This document shows positions 43,990 to 55,859 of a DNA stretch of 64,000 nt, in pieces. The stretch is from positions 637,695 to 701,694 of the forward strand of contig RDEW01000026.1 of NCBI GenBank assembly GCA_011109175.1. Direction: 5' to 3'. Position 1 is the first letter of the stretch. Each line of letters begins with the position of its first letter. The position numbers were made by a program, and so were the translations under genes. Under the pieces are notes generated by a model. The model was given only the letters and a program-made list of their open reading frames with translations. It did no database searches and was not told where the DNA came from. The stretch comes from Dicyema japonicum. Lineage: Eukaryota; Dicyemida; Rhombozoa; Dicyemidae.

Positions 43990-45593
43990 GTTTCTCTTCT
44001 ACGTCACCTCGAGTTCAGAGCCTTTTGAGATAAGATCATTAGTCACTCTTGTAACCTCATCATCATAGTTATCAACTTTCAGCCCATATCTATGCTCGAA
44101 TATCATGCTCTCTAAAGTTTTTTTAATCGTCATTGATTGGATGTACGCCCTTGTAGAGACATCCACGTTGAGTCTTTCCATTTTGGACTTGTAGTACTTT
44201 GTTGCTACTCCATCCCATGTCAAAACAATCAGAATTATTATCACTTTGGCCTTGTGAATTTGTGCTAGTTCTCCTGCCAGAAGGTCATATTTGTGGAGTT
44301 TTTCCACTTTAACATGTTTTAGCAATTCTTGGGAAGTGATCCTTACTTCTATTAGTGTTATTTCGTTTTTAAATTGATCGTATACGAAAATATCAGGTTT
44401 GTTATTTTTTACTTGTATATCCGTTTGTAGTGTTCTATCGACTCGTATTTTAATTTTACTGTTTGACACAATCGATTGGACTGTATGCGTTTTTACCCTC
44501 TTGGTTCTTTTTATTCCAAATTGACGACACAGTTGTAGGGTATACATCTTACAACTCCGTTATGTCGCCGCATATACGCACCGCTAAGCATCCTGGTACA
44601 CCATGTAGCCAGGTGATCCACACTTTTTTGGCCATACCACAATGACTGCAATTTGCTTTCATCTCTTCAAAGAACAGATTCCGATCCTGTATCATGCAGT
44701 ACATTGGTTCCGACCTTGGACTATTGTTTCCTCCCAGTAAGCCATTCTGTTGATCCATTGATATCAGCATTCGTATTTTCAAAACACTTAAATATAATTG
44801 AATGAAGCAATTTCTGATTAGTCTAAATAATTCTTCTTTTGATATTCCTTTATATTGTTAGTGTTCAAGTTAGATAGGTCATCTACATTGTATTTGAGTG
44901 CAATAAATCTTGTGATAGTGGTCATATGTGTTTTTCTTTGTTTTAAGACCCGCAAGATTCCTGCCCTTCAAAAACACATGGAATATTTCCTCTCAAGGTC
45001 GGTCAAAAATTGAAATAACATGCATTCACTCTTATCAGAAATTGAGGTTAATTTTTTTCCAAAACTATTCCTGCTGAGATATAATCTTTCTTTGTTAGCA
45101 GGTTTTAAGTGCACTCGTAAGTTAGAGAGTATACGCCGGATTTCTAAATCAATAGCTTCAAATTCACGTGGTTCAATGTCGATAAGCCCAATGTAATAAT
45201 TATATAGCGAGAGTGCGTATTCATTTATGGTTTTAAACAAGTTTACAGCGTTTAATTTTGAATTCGCCACATCTCTATCCTTTTCTTCACATTTTCAGCA
45301 ATTTTCCCCATAACTTTGTCTTTCATAACCTTACTCCCTTTATCTTCTAACACTCCAAGATAGCGATATGCCTCACAACCATCAGATAACTTGTATCTTT
45401 GGCACATTTCAGATTAGTTGCAGACTTTTCACAGTTTTTTTAAGGCCAACAACACCCAGATATTCATCAACATCCTCCATCATTTTTATAATAGTATCTT
45501 CATATTCGGCAATTATTTCAAATCGTCAATAAAAAGAAAATGGTTAGTCGCATATGTCACAATTGACGGATCATTCTGATCAATGTTATGTTG
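43990..45593 (-). mobile_element. R4-B copy 3, 3' part
   Basis: Minus-strand frames: IVTYATNHFLFIDDLK (45575-45513), SKLNAVNLFKTINEYALSLY with NYYIGLIDIE and LKPANKERLYLSRNSFGK (45270-44968), CSHCGMAKK (about 44655-44625, knuckle) and the nuclease 44547-43999 (NNKPDIFVYDQFKNEITLIE, VRITSQELLKHV, KYDLLAGELA, WDGVATKYYKSKMERL). It continues upstream at 48495 beyond LINE-D. Several indels. Confidence 0.8.
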
Positions 45594-48490
45594 TCCAATT
45601 AAGTCGTGTCCGACCCTTGGAGATCTCATGAACGAGTTTCCTCCACTCTCCCCGATCTGTTGCAATTTGGAGTAGCTTGATATAGGCATTCCCGTGACGT
45701 CTTCCACCGTGGATAGCCACCAAGTCCTTGGTCGGCCAGGTCTTCTCTTCCCAGTAATATTGCTCAGCATAATGGTTCTTTCCAGTGATCAGAGCGGACA
45801 ACATGCCCAAAGAACGCCAATCTGTGTTTTACGATTCTTCTTCTAGCGAAATGTCAGTCTCTACCCGTTTGAGTACATCGATGTTTGTTACTTTGAAAGT
45901 CCAAGGGATTCTTAGTAACCTCCTCTAGCACCACAGCTCAAAAGCATCAATTTTTCGTCTATCCGCCTTTTTCATATCCATGATTCTGCGCCGTATAGAA
46001 AAACCGGGAACACGATTGCATTAACTAGTCTGTATTTGGTCCTTAAGGAAATATCTTTGTTTTTCCAAATTCTATTCATTCTCTGGAAGGTGTCTCGTCC
46101 ATGGCAATTCGCCTCTTGATTTCCAAGCCTCCGTCATCATTCCGATTAATTAGGCATCCCAGAAAGACAACATTATTGCAACTCTCTATTTTCTCATTCC
46201 CAATTTTTAGTTCCATTATTCCATTATTAGCAGTCGTCATAATTTTGGTCTTACTGATATTTAGCAGTAAACCAAAGACGGTGCTCTCTTCTCTGAATTT
46301 CAGAATCAACTCCCTGAGGCCGTCTTCTGTTTCGGCCAGTAGCGTTGTATCGTCAGCATAGCGCAAATTATTGATGTTCCTGCCTCCAATTTTAATCCCG
46401 TTATTTGATACAGTATCCAATTTAGTCATGATCATTTCGGCATAAATATTGAATAGGAGATAATAAGCATCCTTGTCTTACAAATTTTGAACCAATCGGT
46501 ATCTCCATACACTGTTCTAACAATAGCTTCTTGATCCTTATAAAGAGATTTGATAATATCAGATGGGCATCGAATCCAAATTTTTTTGAAGCGGACCACA
46601 GCTTGTCATGTATAACGGAATCAAAAGCTTTCCAATAGTCAATGAAGCACATGTATACATTCTTTTGGGATTCATGGGCTTTCTCCATAATCCACCGGAC
46701 ATTTGCTATATGGTCACGTGTGTCTCGTCCCTTCCTGAATCCTGCTTGGACATCCGGTAGAATCATTTCGGCATTTGGCATTAGACGATGTTGTATTATC
46801 TTTAGAAGTATTTTGCTGACGTGGGGAATTAAGGCTATTGTACGATAGTTTGAACAGTCCTTGCTATCCCCTTTTTTCGGTATTGGAATAAATATAGATC
46901 TTTTCCACTCACGTGGCCAAATACCAATTTCCCAAATTTTTTGACATAGACTGGTGATAGCTGTCACCGGTATAGCCTTCAACAATTCACTTGAGATGTT
47001 GTCAATCCCCGGCGCCTTGTTCCCCGTTAATTGCCGTGTAGCCCACCCGCATTCCTCCTCAAGGATTTTATGCCCCTCACCCAACGTTGCTTCATCAACA
47101 CATATGAGTGGGCACACAGTTTCTGAATATAGTCGTTCGTATATTCTCTCCAACGATTTCGGATGTTCTGTTGGCCTAGCAATTCAACACCACGTGTCCT
47201 TGATTTTGCCCATCATTTTCGTAAAGGGGGTTCGTAATCTTTTTAGTTGTAAATACGCATTCCTAGTGTGACCTCTCTTATAGTCATCTTCCATTTTTTT
47301 GCAGTGTAACCTCCAGTAGTCTTCTTTATCCTTCCTGGCTGCCTTATTGAATTCAGAGTTAAGTTTTTTTATCTCGTCTATATTCCCAGAGACTTTAGCA
47401 GTTTTACAAGCCTCAACAATGTTTAGGATGTTGGCAGAGAGCCACTCAGAGCACTTGGCCGGCGTTTTGTATTTGACATGTTTTATTGCAGCGTTCCTGA
47501 TAACCAACTGCATATCATTCCATAATTCATTAGTCATCCTTCCGTTCAAATCCAGTAATCCAATATTGTGCTTAACTTACATTGCGAATTTCTTTACTCG
47601 GGGTATTCCAAGTGTTACTGAACTTCGTCCTAATTTTGCAACAAGTAGCTGATGGTATGTTCCACAGTCTGCCCCTGATATGTTTTGATGGATGTTATGG
47701 AGCTTTTCCAACGTTTGGCGCACAAAATATAATCAATCTGGTTCCTAGACATTCCATTTGGCGACGTCCAAGTGTATAATCGTCGTTTGTGCTGTTTGAA
47801 CCATTTGCTAGTTATCTGAAATCCATTTTCCTGACAGAATTGAACCAGTCGATCCCCAGCATCATTTCTTTTCCCCAAACCAAAACTTCCCATAATATCC
47901 GTGGCATACACCCAACTTTTGAATTGAAATCCCCCATTATGTAGATTATGTCCTTTTTGGTATTAGTTTTAGTGCCTCTTGAAAGTAATAATAAAATTGG
48001 TCAATTTCGTCATCCTTGGCAATAGATGTTGGGGCATACACTTGCATGACCGTGATATTCAATGGTCGTCCACGGACGTGGATTAGTATTATCCGATCAT
48101 TAAATATTCTATGACTTTCAGTAGCACGTGCAATTTTCTTTGAAGGCCACTCCGTTTCTCTTCGCATTAATGTTACCAGAATAATATTCGCTTACTCCAA
48201 GCAGGTCAATATCAAGCCTTCTCATTTCTTTTTTTACGACTTCTAGTTTCCCTTCGTTTAAGCCTCTTACGTTCCATGTTGCGAAATTGTGAGGTTCTGT
48301 GTGACGAAGACTCGAGATTTGATGTTTTGCAGTAACGTTGCTTCCAATTAGATCGTAGGAGAGTTTGCTAATAAGATTTTTTTGGCATTTAAATACAGGG
48401 TAGGTTGCCAGGTCTTTCCCCATCAACAGCTCTTATATTGGAATAAGTTTCAGAGAATGTATAAACACCACAACAACACGCTGTAACAAC
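45594..48490 (-). mobile_element. LINE-D: RTE-like element inserted in R4-B, frameshifted
   Basis: Endonuclease: FATWNVRGLNEGKLEVVKKE then RRLDIDLLGVSE (48300-48180), QVYAPTSIAKDDEI (about 48030), QIDYILCAKRWK (about 47740). Linker: EKVKYKTPAKCSEWL-type sequence (47549-47184). RT: CGWATRQLTGNKAPGIDNIS, FIPIPKKGDSKDCSNYRTIA, QAGFRKGRDTRDHIANVRWI, YMCFIDYWKAFDSVIHDKLW, RQGCLLSPIQYL (47153-46422), then NNLRYADDTTLLAETEDGLR (46377-46320; YADD intact). C-terminus: RRPGRPRTWWLSTVEDVTG and RGEWRKLVHEISKGRTRLNW (45770-45590). About 2.9 kb with at least four frameshifts. Distinct from LINE-C. No clear target duplication. Confidence 0.85.
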
Positions 48491-48494
48491 ACGT

Positions 48495-50330
48495 GCAAAT
48501 TTACAAAATACATATCTTAAGGAATTTAGTGGGTTCATTACCAGAGTAAACAGCTGGGGAGAGGATGACTCACCATGCAAGATTCCTCTCCCGAGTTTGA
48601 TCTTTCCAATTCTTTTTTTGTTAAGGTTTAAAATAACATTCCACTTGCTTATTAGATTCTTGATAAACTTCAAATCCATTCAGGAACTCCAGAGCTATCA
48701 AGAACATGATACAAAAATTCATAATTGACAGAAGCCTTCTTCACATCAATCCATGTTGAGAATAAGCTATTTCCATGTTCAGCATTAACACACTGATTTA
48801 TTAAAGCCTGCTCCTTTGCATTTGGTTCTTCCTTTTGCTCCAAGCTGATTATCCGAGATCTGATTGACCTTCAATATAATCCATAATTAACACATTTTGT
48901 GACAAGTTTGTACAATGTAGGCATACACGTAATTGGTCGTAAGTCATTCGGAGAACAGCAGTCTTCTTTTTTCGGAATGAGGTACTAATCCGTGTAGAAC
49001 CATTCTTCCGGGCAATACTCACCGCTCACTATCTTGATGATCTCTCCACTCAGCTGACTATGAAGAGAATCAAATTTCTGGACAAAAAATCCATATACTC
49101 CATCACAGCCAGAGCTCTTCCAATTCGGCATATAGTGAATAATGTTCTTAACGAACTCAACTATCATATCTAGCGATAACTCCCTGCTCCTGTTATTCGC
49201 CTCTCAACAATATTCCTGTGAGAATAATTCTGATCCTTTTCCCATACATCTTTTCAAAATGACACACTCATCTTCTGTAACTTTACAATCATATTATTGA
49301 CGTCATCGTTGAGCCTCTGATAAAACCTCCTCTTGTTCAGCTCAAAACAAAAATTATCTCGTCTTAAAAATTTTCTTGATTCATGAATTGAGATTTTTTT
49401 CTCCATGATCTTGATTTTGTCTTAAATTAGGGTAGAGATCCTTTTCAGCTCTCCCTTCTTTATTTCTTGTATCCAAATGAGCATAAAACGTCAAGCGTTT
49501 ACTCCCTTTCTTCTTCTTGACTGCTTCCCAGTAAACCATAAACTAACGCAATTTTCTTTAATTTTGCAATTCTCTTTCCAAGTTTTCCCTCCAACAGCTT
49601 TTTACTGATCTTCTTTGTCAAATTTCATATTCGCATTGTACAGCATAAATAATGTCAGTTATCTCATTCATGTCCGTTGGCGGAGATGATGACACATAAT
49701 TTGATATCACTGCATTTAATGTAGTGAGAACATCCTTTTTAAACAACTTATATGGAATCTTTTGTGTGGGTTTCCTTCCATCTCGGGGAACTGATTTAAC
49801 TCTCTCAATTTGAACATAAAATTCTTCTTTGCATCTTCCATACATGGAAATTTCTGTTTTTGGTAAGTTGTTCTCTGAGCCTCCTGATCCGATTAAAGCA
49901 TCTCGACTTTTCTGGTCCACGGGAGTCTTTTTATTAGGCTTTACATTCAATAATTTTCTAGTGCCAAGTACACTTTTATGAGTGGAGAAACGAGCATTGA
50001 ATTGCTCGACGATGAGACTCCATCCACCCAGAAGGATTCTCCCGAATCTCCTTTTCGCAGAGTTGACAACCATTGAGATCCACTTGATCCTATCACCTAA
50101 TCGAATCTCAGTGACTAATGCTTTGAGGGACACAGATGAGCAGAAACATTTCCCACAGGAGATCGTATGCTAGTTCCATTGGCATCATGTAGTCCTGAAG
50201 ACACACTTCTCACCTCTAATTGGTTTCTATCTTCAATATTCTCTGCAAGAGGGCCCTCAGAATTTATTTGCAAACAGGTGAAAACAGACATACAGACCAC
50301 CACTAAAACAAAAATCATCGAGTCTTGTAT
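48495..50330 (-). mobile_element. R4-B copy 3, 5' part
   Basis: Minus-strand frames: 50133-49618, N-terminal block (RFGRILLGGWSLIVEQFNAR, RDGRKPTQKIPYKLFKKDVL, DMNEITDIIYAVQCEYEI), 49167-48985 (HYMPNWKSSGCDGVYGFFVQ) and 48679-48500 (IGKIKLGRGILHGESSSPQL; the RGILQGD block with changes). It is the upstream half of the element whose 3' half lies at 43990-45593. The 5' end is in an AT-rich tract near 50330. Confidence 0.8.
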
Positions 50331-50399
50331 AATTTATATTATATTAAAACTATAAAATTTATATTATATTTCATTTTTTATTATTGAACCAGAAAACTA

Positions 50400-50466
50400 T
50401 TGTCATATCCCCTAAATATTAGTTTGTGGTTAAGACATTGTTTCTTTGGCTTAAATAATAATATCC
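50400..50466 (+). mobile_element. Jockey-like LINE 3' tail, plus strand
   Basis: TTGTGGTTAAGACATTGTTT, then CTTTGGCTTAAATAATAATA, is the same 3' end as on the minus strand at 900-855, here on the plus strand. It faces the next entry tail to tail. Confidence 0.55.
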
Positions 50467-50469
50467 AAA

Positions 50470-50800
50470 ATAAACAAATTCAGGTGATCCCGTCCTCCCT
50501 CGACAGTTTTCGTATCTTTTCTCGGTGTTCCGACTGCCTTCTTGCGCATTTCCGATATGGGCGGGGTCCGCATACTCGAGTCCTTCGCAGGGGTACTGTT
50601 CCAGTCGCCTCTATCATATTTTCAAGGTTATCTTGGGAGGATTTCCACACGGAAAGATTTCCTTAGTACGTTTGCTGTCTTTACTTGAATGTTGCAGATC
50701 TTGTCTAAAATCGTTGCTGCAAGGTTAGATCCCCAGATATTACATGCGTATCCTATTGTAGACTCGATAAATTGTTTGTATATGACATCCAGTCCTGTTT
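50470..50800 (-). mobile_element. Jockey-like LINE 3' fragment
   Basis: The minus strand matches 1250-920: GPRPYRKCARRQSEHREK against DPRPYRKCVGSQSEHREK. An RT end with MIEATGTV precedes it. Degenerate, without an open frame of its own. Confidence 0.65.
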
Positions 50801-50993
50801 CAATAATAATATTTCATTTAAATTTATTAGCGTGATTTCTAATATTTAGTGATGAGTAGGGCAAACATTTTTTAACCTTAAAATTTGAAAAAATTTAACC
50901 TTAAAAAGTTAACTTTATAAACCAATTTTTTAAACCTTAAAATTAAAAAATTTTACTTTATTTATTCTCAATTTAAACATGTAAAAATAGATA

Positions 50994-52450
50994 CAGTAAA
51001 ACCTCTCGAATTCGCCAAATTCTCGAATCCGCCGTAATTTCCCAGGTCCCAAATTTGGCGGATTGATTTCGCGAATAAAAAAAACAATTGCACCTTTTCT
51101 TGAACAAGGAACTGTAAACACGGATGAGGATCCTATGCCTTATTGTGAGAAATCTAAATTCGATGATCAAGTTTTTGAAATATTTCAGAAACTACGCGAA
51201 GATGAGGTTCCAATATCAGGTCCTTTCGTAAAGAAAATTGCCTTATATACGGCTTCAAAAATTGGATTTGATACTTTCAAAGCTTCAAACGGCTGGCTTG
51301 ACAGATTTAAAAAGCGACATGAACTGAAATTTAAATCAATTTGTGCAGAAAAAAATTCATGTGACTTGACTTACATCAATGAGTTTTTTAAAATTCTTGA
51401 CGAGAAAATTATTCAATATGGAAGACAAAATGTTTTTAATTGTGATGAAACTGCTCTTTATATAAAAAGGACTCCACGAAAGTCGTTTGTAGAATAAATG
51501 AAGATACTTTTGGCTTTAAACAGGGAAAAGAAAGAGTCACTGTACTTCTTTGTTGCAATTCCATGGGGGAAAAACTTGATGCATTGATTGTTCGAAAATT
51601 TAAAAACCCTCGATGTCTCAAAAATTTCAATGTGAAAGATTTTGGAATTTCATATTCATCCTCTAAAAATGCATGGATGACTGGAAATATTTTTATGAGC
51701 TGGTTGACTCGGATAAATAAAAGATATTATACAATCAACAGAAAAGTATTAATATTGCTTGATAATGCGGGATGTCATAAAACTATTGAATTCTCAAATA
51801 TTGAGTATTTATTTTTGCCAAAAAATCCAACACCGTATTTGCAACCATTGGATATGGGAATTATCAAGACCTTTAAAGATTATATGATCAGTATTTGTGT
51901 TTTGATTCAGTATTTGTGTTTTGAGGAGGATGATGATGAATTCAAACGGTTGATAAACAAAATAAACCTTCGTCATGTATTTCTGCTAATTTCTAAAAGC
52001 TGGGAAAAACTTGATCCAAGTTTAATATTTAATTGTTGGAATCAAATTGAAAAGATTCGTGATTCCGTATAAATTGAAGATGCCATTACAGAAGAAATGA
52101 TCAACAATGCCGTAAACGAAACATTGAATGGGGAAACAGACGAATTCGTTGATAATATTTACAACGAAAGTTTAGAAAACGATAACATGGAAACAATTCT
52201 AAGAGAAACGCAAGAATTCAGTTAGAGAAGAAAATTTGTTACATATCTCCTGAAATGCTCAAAAAATTTTACGATTTTCGACTTAATTTTATGAAAAATG
52301 TAAGAAGTAAAAGGATTACTGGGGATAAATTAACTGATTATTTTTCTAAAATTGATTTTTGATGTTTAAAATCTCTGTTTTATTAAACCCCTGTTTTTGA
52401 GGTACCCCCGGTTTTTGGGGCACTTAGTGCCCCAATTCGGGGTCGGACTG
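50994..52450 (+). mobile_element. pogo/Tigger-like transposon, copy P2, almost intact gene, mismatched ends
   Basis: TA flanks at 50992-50993 and 52451-52452. The right end, inverted, is CAGTCCGACCCCGAATTGGG, like the left end of P1 (7847). The left end is different: CAGTAAAACCTCTCGAATTC. Transposase: 51063-51497 (DNA-binding half to NCDET at about 51438), one frameshift near 51490, then 51498-52072 with KNAWMTGNIFMSWLTRIN, KVLILLDNAGCHK (second D), YLQPLDMGIIKTFKD and SWEKLDPSLIFNCWNQIE. Of the three pogo copies with this type of gene it has the fewest defects. It moves DNA by cut and paste into TA. Confidence 0.85.
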
Positions 52451-52455
52451 TATAA

Positions 52456-52640
52456 GGATTGCACTTACGAAAAGAAAGGAAAATTTAGAGAATCTTGTAA
52501 ACCACAGGGATTTTATTAAAACTATGATTTTTTAAATAAAAAATATTTCTTAAATAATTTCTGTATGTGGTAATAACTTTTTGACTTGTGAAATAAGGGG
52601 CGATAAAAAGATTGGAGGGACGAAAAAAATTGGAGGGGGC
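52456..52640. other. Inner flank of the hAT right end
   Basis: AT-rich with repeated GGAGGG patches (52612-52645). It leads into the hAT-type terminus. No gene. Confidence 0.4.
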
Positions 52641-52829
52641 GATTAAATAAAAAGGTTGAAAATTACTGCTCTAGATCATTAGTGCCAAATACTCATAAGA
52701 GATGTGGTTCTAGTGACCTATTTACTGCTCACAAAAACGATTTGTGGATAATGATTTACGTATAACGTATGCCCGTATTGTATAGAGAATTATTCCACTT
52801 TATTCCTGATAATAAATTGCGGGCAATTT

Positions 52830-53110
52830 TGGTGACGTCCCTCTTAGTGCTGGAATGTCTCAAAAATACTGTGAAAAATAGAATTTCTCCTTAATGACTA
52901 TTAATGTGAGAGGAATCAGTTCTGAAATACAAAAAAATCAACTTTGTCAACGGATTGGCTGACGCATGCCTTTAGGAAACTAAAGTACCCTCCAAACTGG
53001 GTAAAGACTAAGAATTTCTGTTTCTGACCGTAGCACTATGGAATGTGTTTGTAATGCATAAAGAAAGTATTGGAAAATCAATGACAGGATTTGCATCATC
53101 GAGATATGGA
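52830..53110 (+). mobile_element. LINE-C 5' end fragment
   Basis: TTTTGGTGACGTCCCTCT at 52830 matches the 5' leader of the full-length copy (minus, about 30735-30715) and is followed by an ATG and TINVRGISSEIQKNQLCQRI, then CLxETKVPS with a stop in place of the Q of LQETK. A 5' end fragment is unusual for LINEs, which normally lose the 5' side. Confidence 0.6.
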
Positions 53111-53419
53111 CTATCAATAAGGCAACCAAATGCAATAAATTGCAATTAAATATAATTTAATAAAAGTAGTGAATAATAATTGTCGTATTGATACTGTCTG
53201 GGTTGATAAGACAAATTTATCACTTGAACACATTAGCACCACTAAATTTTGCTTCGAAAGATCTGTCCCTTGTTCCCTCAAAAAACAAAAAATTTTATTT
53301 TGAGTCAAAAAGCGATTAAGCGTGAAAAGGGTCGAAAAAGAATACTTGGATTGAAAACTAGTGTTTATAAATATAACATTTCTATTTATCGTGCTTCTGG
53401 AAAGTCACCTTTTCAGGTT
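53111..53419. other. Unassigned stretch
   Basis: Open frames up to 68 codons (53249-53455) without a known motif. Lies between LINE-C and R4-A pieces. Confidence 0.35.
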
Positions 53420-53990
53420 AGCTTTATTAATTTTATTTTTTACACGGACTCATAAGGTGCAATCTGTAGTAGAGAACACCAGGGTCCAAATTAAGGTAGA
53501 CAGTGTTATCCGTACCTCGGTGCTAGTCAAGCACAATAAACCGGACATTGTGGTACACGATAAAAAGTCTGGCCGAGTCCTTATCATAGAGGTTGGCATC
53601 ACGTCTCAAGACCGTTTGCAGAATGTGGAGGTGGAGAAATAAAGAAAGTATGACTTTCTTGCAAACGTGATGGGGCAGATGCTTGGTTGCAGGTCCTCGT
53701 TATTCCTATAGTAATGACGTGGGAAGTTATTGCAACAAAGTACCACAAGGGTTATCTGAAGCAGTTGGGGGTAGATGAGAAGCTCCAGGCTTATCTACAG
53801 TCCACTGTGTTAAAGCGGACCCTAGATAGCCTGACAATGGAGTATAGGAGGCAGAGCCCTGAGATGCCATATGGGCAGAGGTTTTAATTGGACAAGGCGC
53901 TCTCGGAGTTGTTTCAGCAACCAGAATCGAACCTGCCTGAGGAGGCTGGCGAACAGGTAGGCGAGGAAGGTTGTTGATTATTAAATATAT
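53420..53990 (+). mobile_element. R4-A nuclease and 3' end, copy 3
   Basis: Reads KVQSVVENTRVQIKVDSVIR, VLVKHNKPDIVVHDKKSGRV and LIIEVGITSQDRLQNVEVEK (the PD and E-V-G-I-T block of the restriction-like nuclease), then a stop and frame-shifted remainder to about 53890, with a 3' leader to 53990 ending in ATTATTAAATA. It is the least damaged R4-A nuclease here and extends farther 3' than the copy at 30838. Confidence 0.8.
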
Positions 53991-54037
53991 AAAACTTTTT
54001 TATTGTTTGTTAAATAAAGTGGGGTGTTTATTGCTAA

Positions 54038-55472
54038 TATATGGGACAATTTTTAAAGAATTAAATCAATATTTTTTGTTATTAACCTTATGACGTCAAA
54101 CAAGAGAAATGAACTTGATTTTAATACCAAAAACAAGATTGCTGAAAAAATCATAGAACAAAAAAGTTCTTATAGAGTAATTGCCCAACGATATGGAACT
54201 AACAAAACAGTCGTGGAAGAATAGCTAAGAATTTAGACAAATATACAAATTTCGATAACAGGCACGTTATCCGGACAAAATATATTCCAAGATTTGGTTC
54301 TTTGAACGAGTATTTGATTGGGGTCATTTCAAAATTAAGATCGCTGATGTGGCTCTCAGTTATTCTAACATTAAAGTCTCGCACTAAAACATAATGATAA
54401 TTCACTCAAGGGTGTAAAACAGTGGTTTTCATCATTCAAATGTCATAATATGAAATATAAACGGTTATCTGGAGAAGTTGCAAGTGCTGATTATATAACT
54501 GTGATGAAACATGCATTTATTTGAGAGGGCAACACAGCTATTCGTATGTACTACAGTCATCAAATGCAATGAAAAAAGACAGCGAAAAAATTACAGCATT
54601 GTTTTGTTGTTCAATGAATGGAGAAATTTGCATTATTTATTGGTAAAATTAAAGATCCTGGTGCTTTAAGCAATATGATTTTAAAGCAAACAATATTAAA
54701 TATGCTGCAAATAAGACAACTTGGTTAACGAAAAAATTTTTTATATATTAATGAACTGAAAAATAATTTTATTAAAGAAAATCGACACATTCTTTTGTTG
54801 ATGGACAATTTTAGCGGTCATAATATTGAAGAGCCAAGTAATATCAAATTTAACTTCATTCCTCCAAATACCAGTTCAGTAATTCAATTAGATATGGAAT
54901 TATTAAAGTAATTAAAAGTAAATAAAAGCTCAACTTCAACAGAATTTAATTAATCTTTGGGAATGTGAAGAAGTTAAATTTAAATCTATAAAATTGATAG
55001 TATATTTTGGATTAAAGAAGCCGTAAAGTTAATTTCTAAAGACACTGTTATTAATTGTTGAAAAAAGCTGGTTTGTACTATGAAGAAGTAAATCCTGACA
55101 ATATGGTGTTAGAAGATATTGAATTCAATGAACCTTTGGAAAATGAATCTGAAAATGTGAATGAATCAATATTTTTCAATCCCAAAATAACCTTTGAAGA
55201 AAGAATTGACCAAAATGATAAACCGTTTTCATATGAAGATTTAAAAGAAATAAGAATTAGACTTGGATCTCTTAAAAATGTGGTGTATGAATACGATATG
55301 TTCATTTGATGAGGTTTGAATCCAAATTAAATAAAGCTCCAATTAATAAAGAAAAAGTGATATTAGTATATTTGAAATAAATTTGTTGATTAAAAAATTA
55401 AAATATTATATGGGACAAATAATTATATGGGACGATTTTTAATAAAAAAAACCCCCTTTTTTGTCCCATATA
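54038..55472 (+). mobile_element. pogo-like transposon, copy P3, second lineage
   Basis: Ends TATATGGGACAAT (54038-54050) and, inverted, the same at 55472-55459. Inner copies of TATATGGGAC also occur near 55410 and 55425. Transposase in several frames: MTSNKRNELDFNTKNKIAEK, then SSYRVIAQRYGTNKTVVE (54091-54220, helix-turn-helix), NCDETCIYLRGQHSYSYVLQ (about 54500-54560, first D), FSGHNIEEPSNIKFNFIPPN preceded by LLLMDN (about 54800-54870, second D) and INCWKKAGLYYEEVNPDN with an acidic tail to 55309. At least five breaks. Different termini and protein from P1, P2 and 23513-25259. Confidence 0.75.
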
Positions 55473-55479
55473 AACGTGT

Positions 55480-55620
55480 CACTACTGTAGTGACTTTGTA
55501 TGATGTTAAGTCACTTATTAAATCTTTCCTTTTATGTTTTTCTTTCAATCCACGGACGTGGAATGACGCCAGTTTGAAGAGATCATTAGTCATGTGTGAA
55601 ATAGACATAATTAATCAGAA
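55480..55620 (-). mobile_element. LINE endonuclease N-terminal fragment
   Basis: Reads LASFHVRGLKEKHKRKDLIS then DLTSYKVTTV, the first strand of an APE-type endonuclease (N-V-R-G-L pattern). Only about 45 residues. It ends where P3 begins. Confidence 0.5.
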
Positions 55621-55859
55621 CCACGTTACCAGTTCAACCAACACGAGGATTGAAAGGTTTGTTTAAAATATAATAAGCCAATGAAAGCTATAAATTTCAA
55701 AAGAAAAAGATTGAAATTATTAAATTGAGCCGTGTAGTAATGCAATTCGTCGTTCTACAGCATTTTATATTATTCGTGGATTCTTTAAGCAGAATTCAAA
55801 ATAGTAAATTACAAAATTGTCTATATCCCAAAATAATTGTTCATTTGTTACGTATACAA

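Larger units (their letters stand above)
43701..52676. mobile_element. hAT-like frame: termini about 9 kb apart enclosing other elements
   Basis: Left: CTCTAGCT (43701-43708) then AGTGGTTCTCAACGAGGGCG with AATCGCCCC. Right: inverted CAGTAATTTTCAACC, then AATCGCCCCC, ending at 52668, followed by CTCTAGAT (52669-52676). The ends match as hAT inverted repeats (CAGTGGTTCTCAAC type) and the outer 8-mers agree at 7 of 8 positions, with TA in the middle as in Buster-type target duplications. The first C of the left end is missing. Inside sit R4-B, LINE-D, a Jockey fragment and a pogo copy; no hAT gene was found. Probably a short non-autonomous hAT later filled by insertions. Confidence 0.55.

Noticed and set aside
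46642-47779. Plus-strand frames at 46642-46848, 46954-47271, 47347-47652 and 47582-47779
   Set aside because: They are shadows of LINE-D on the minus strand, which has RT and endonuclease motifs in order.
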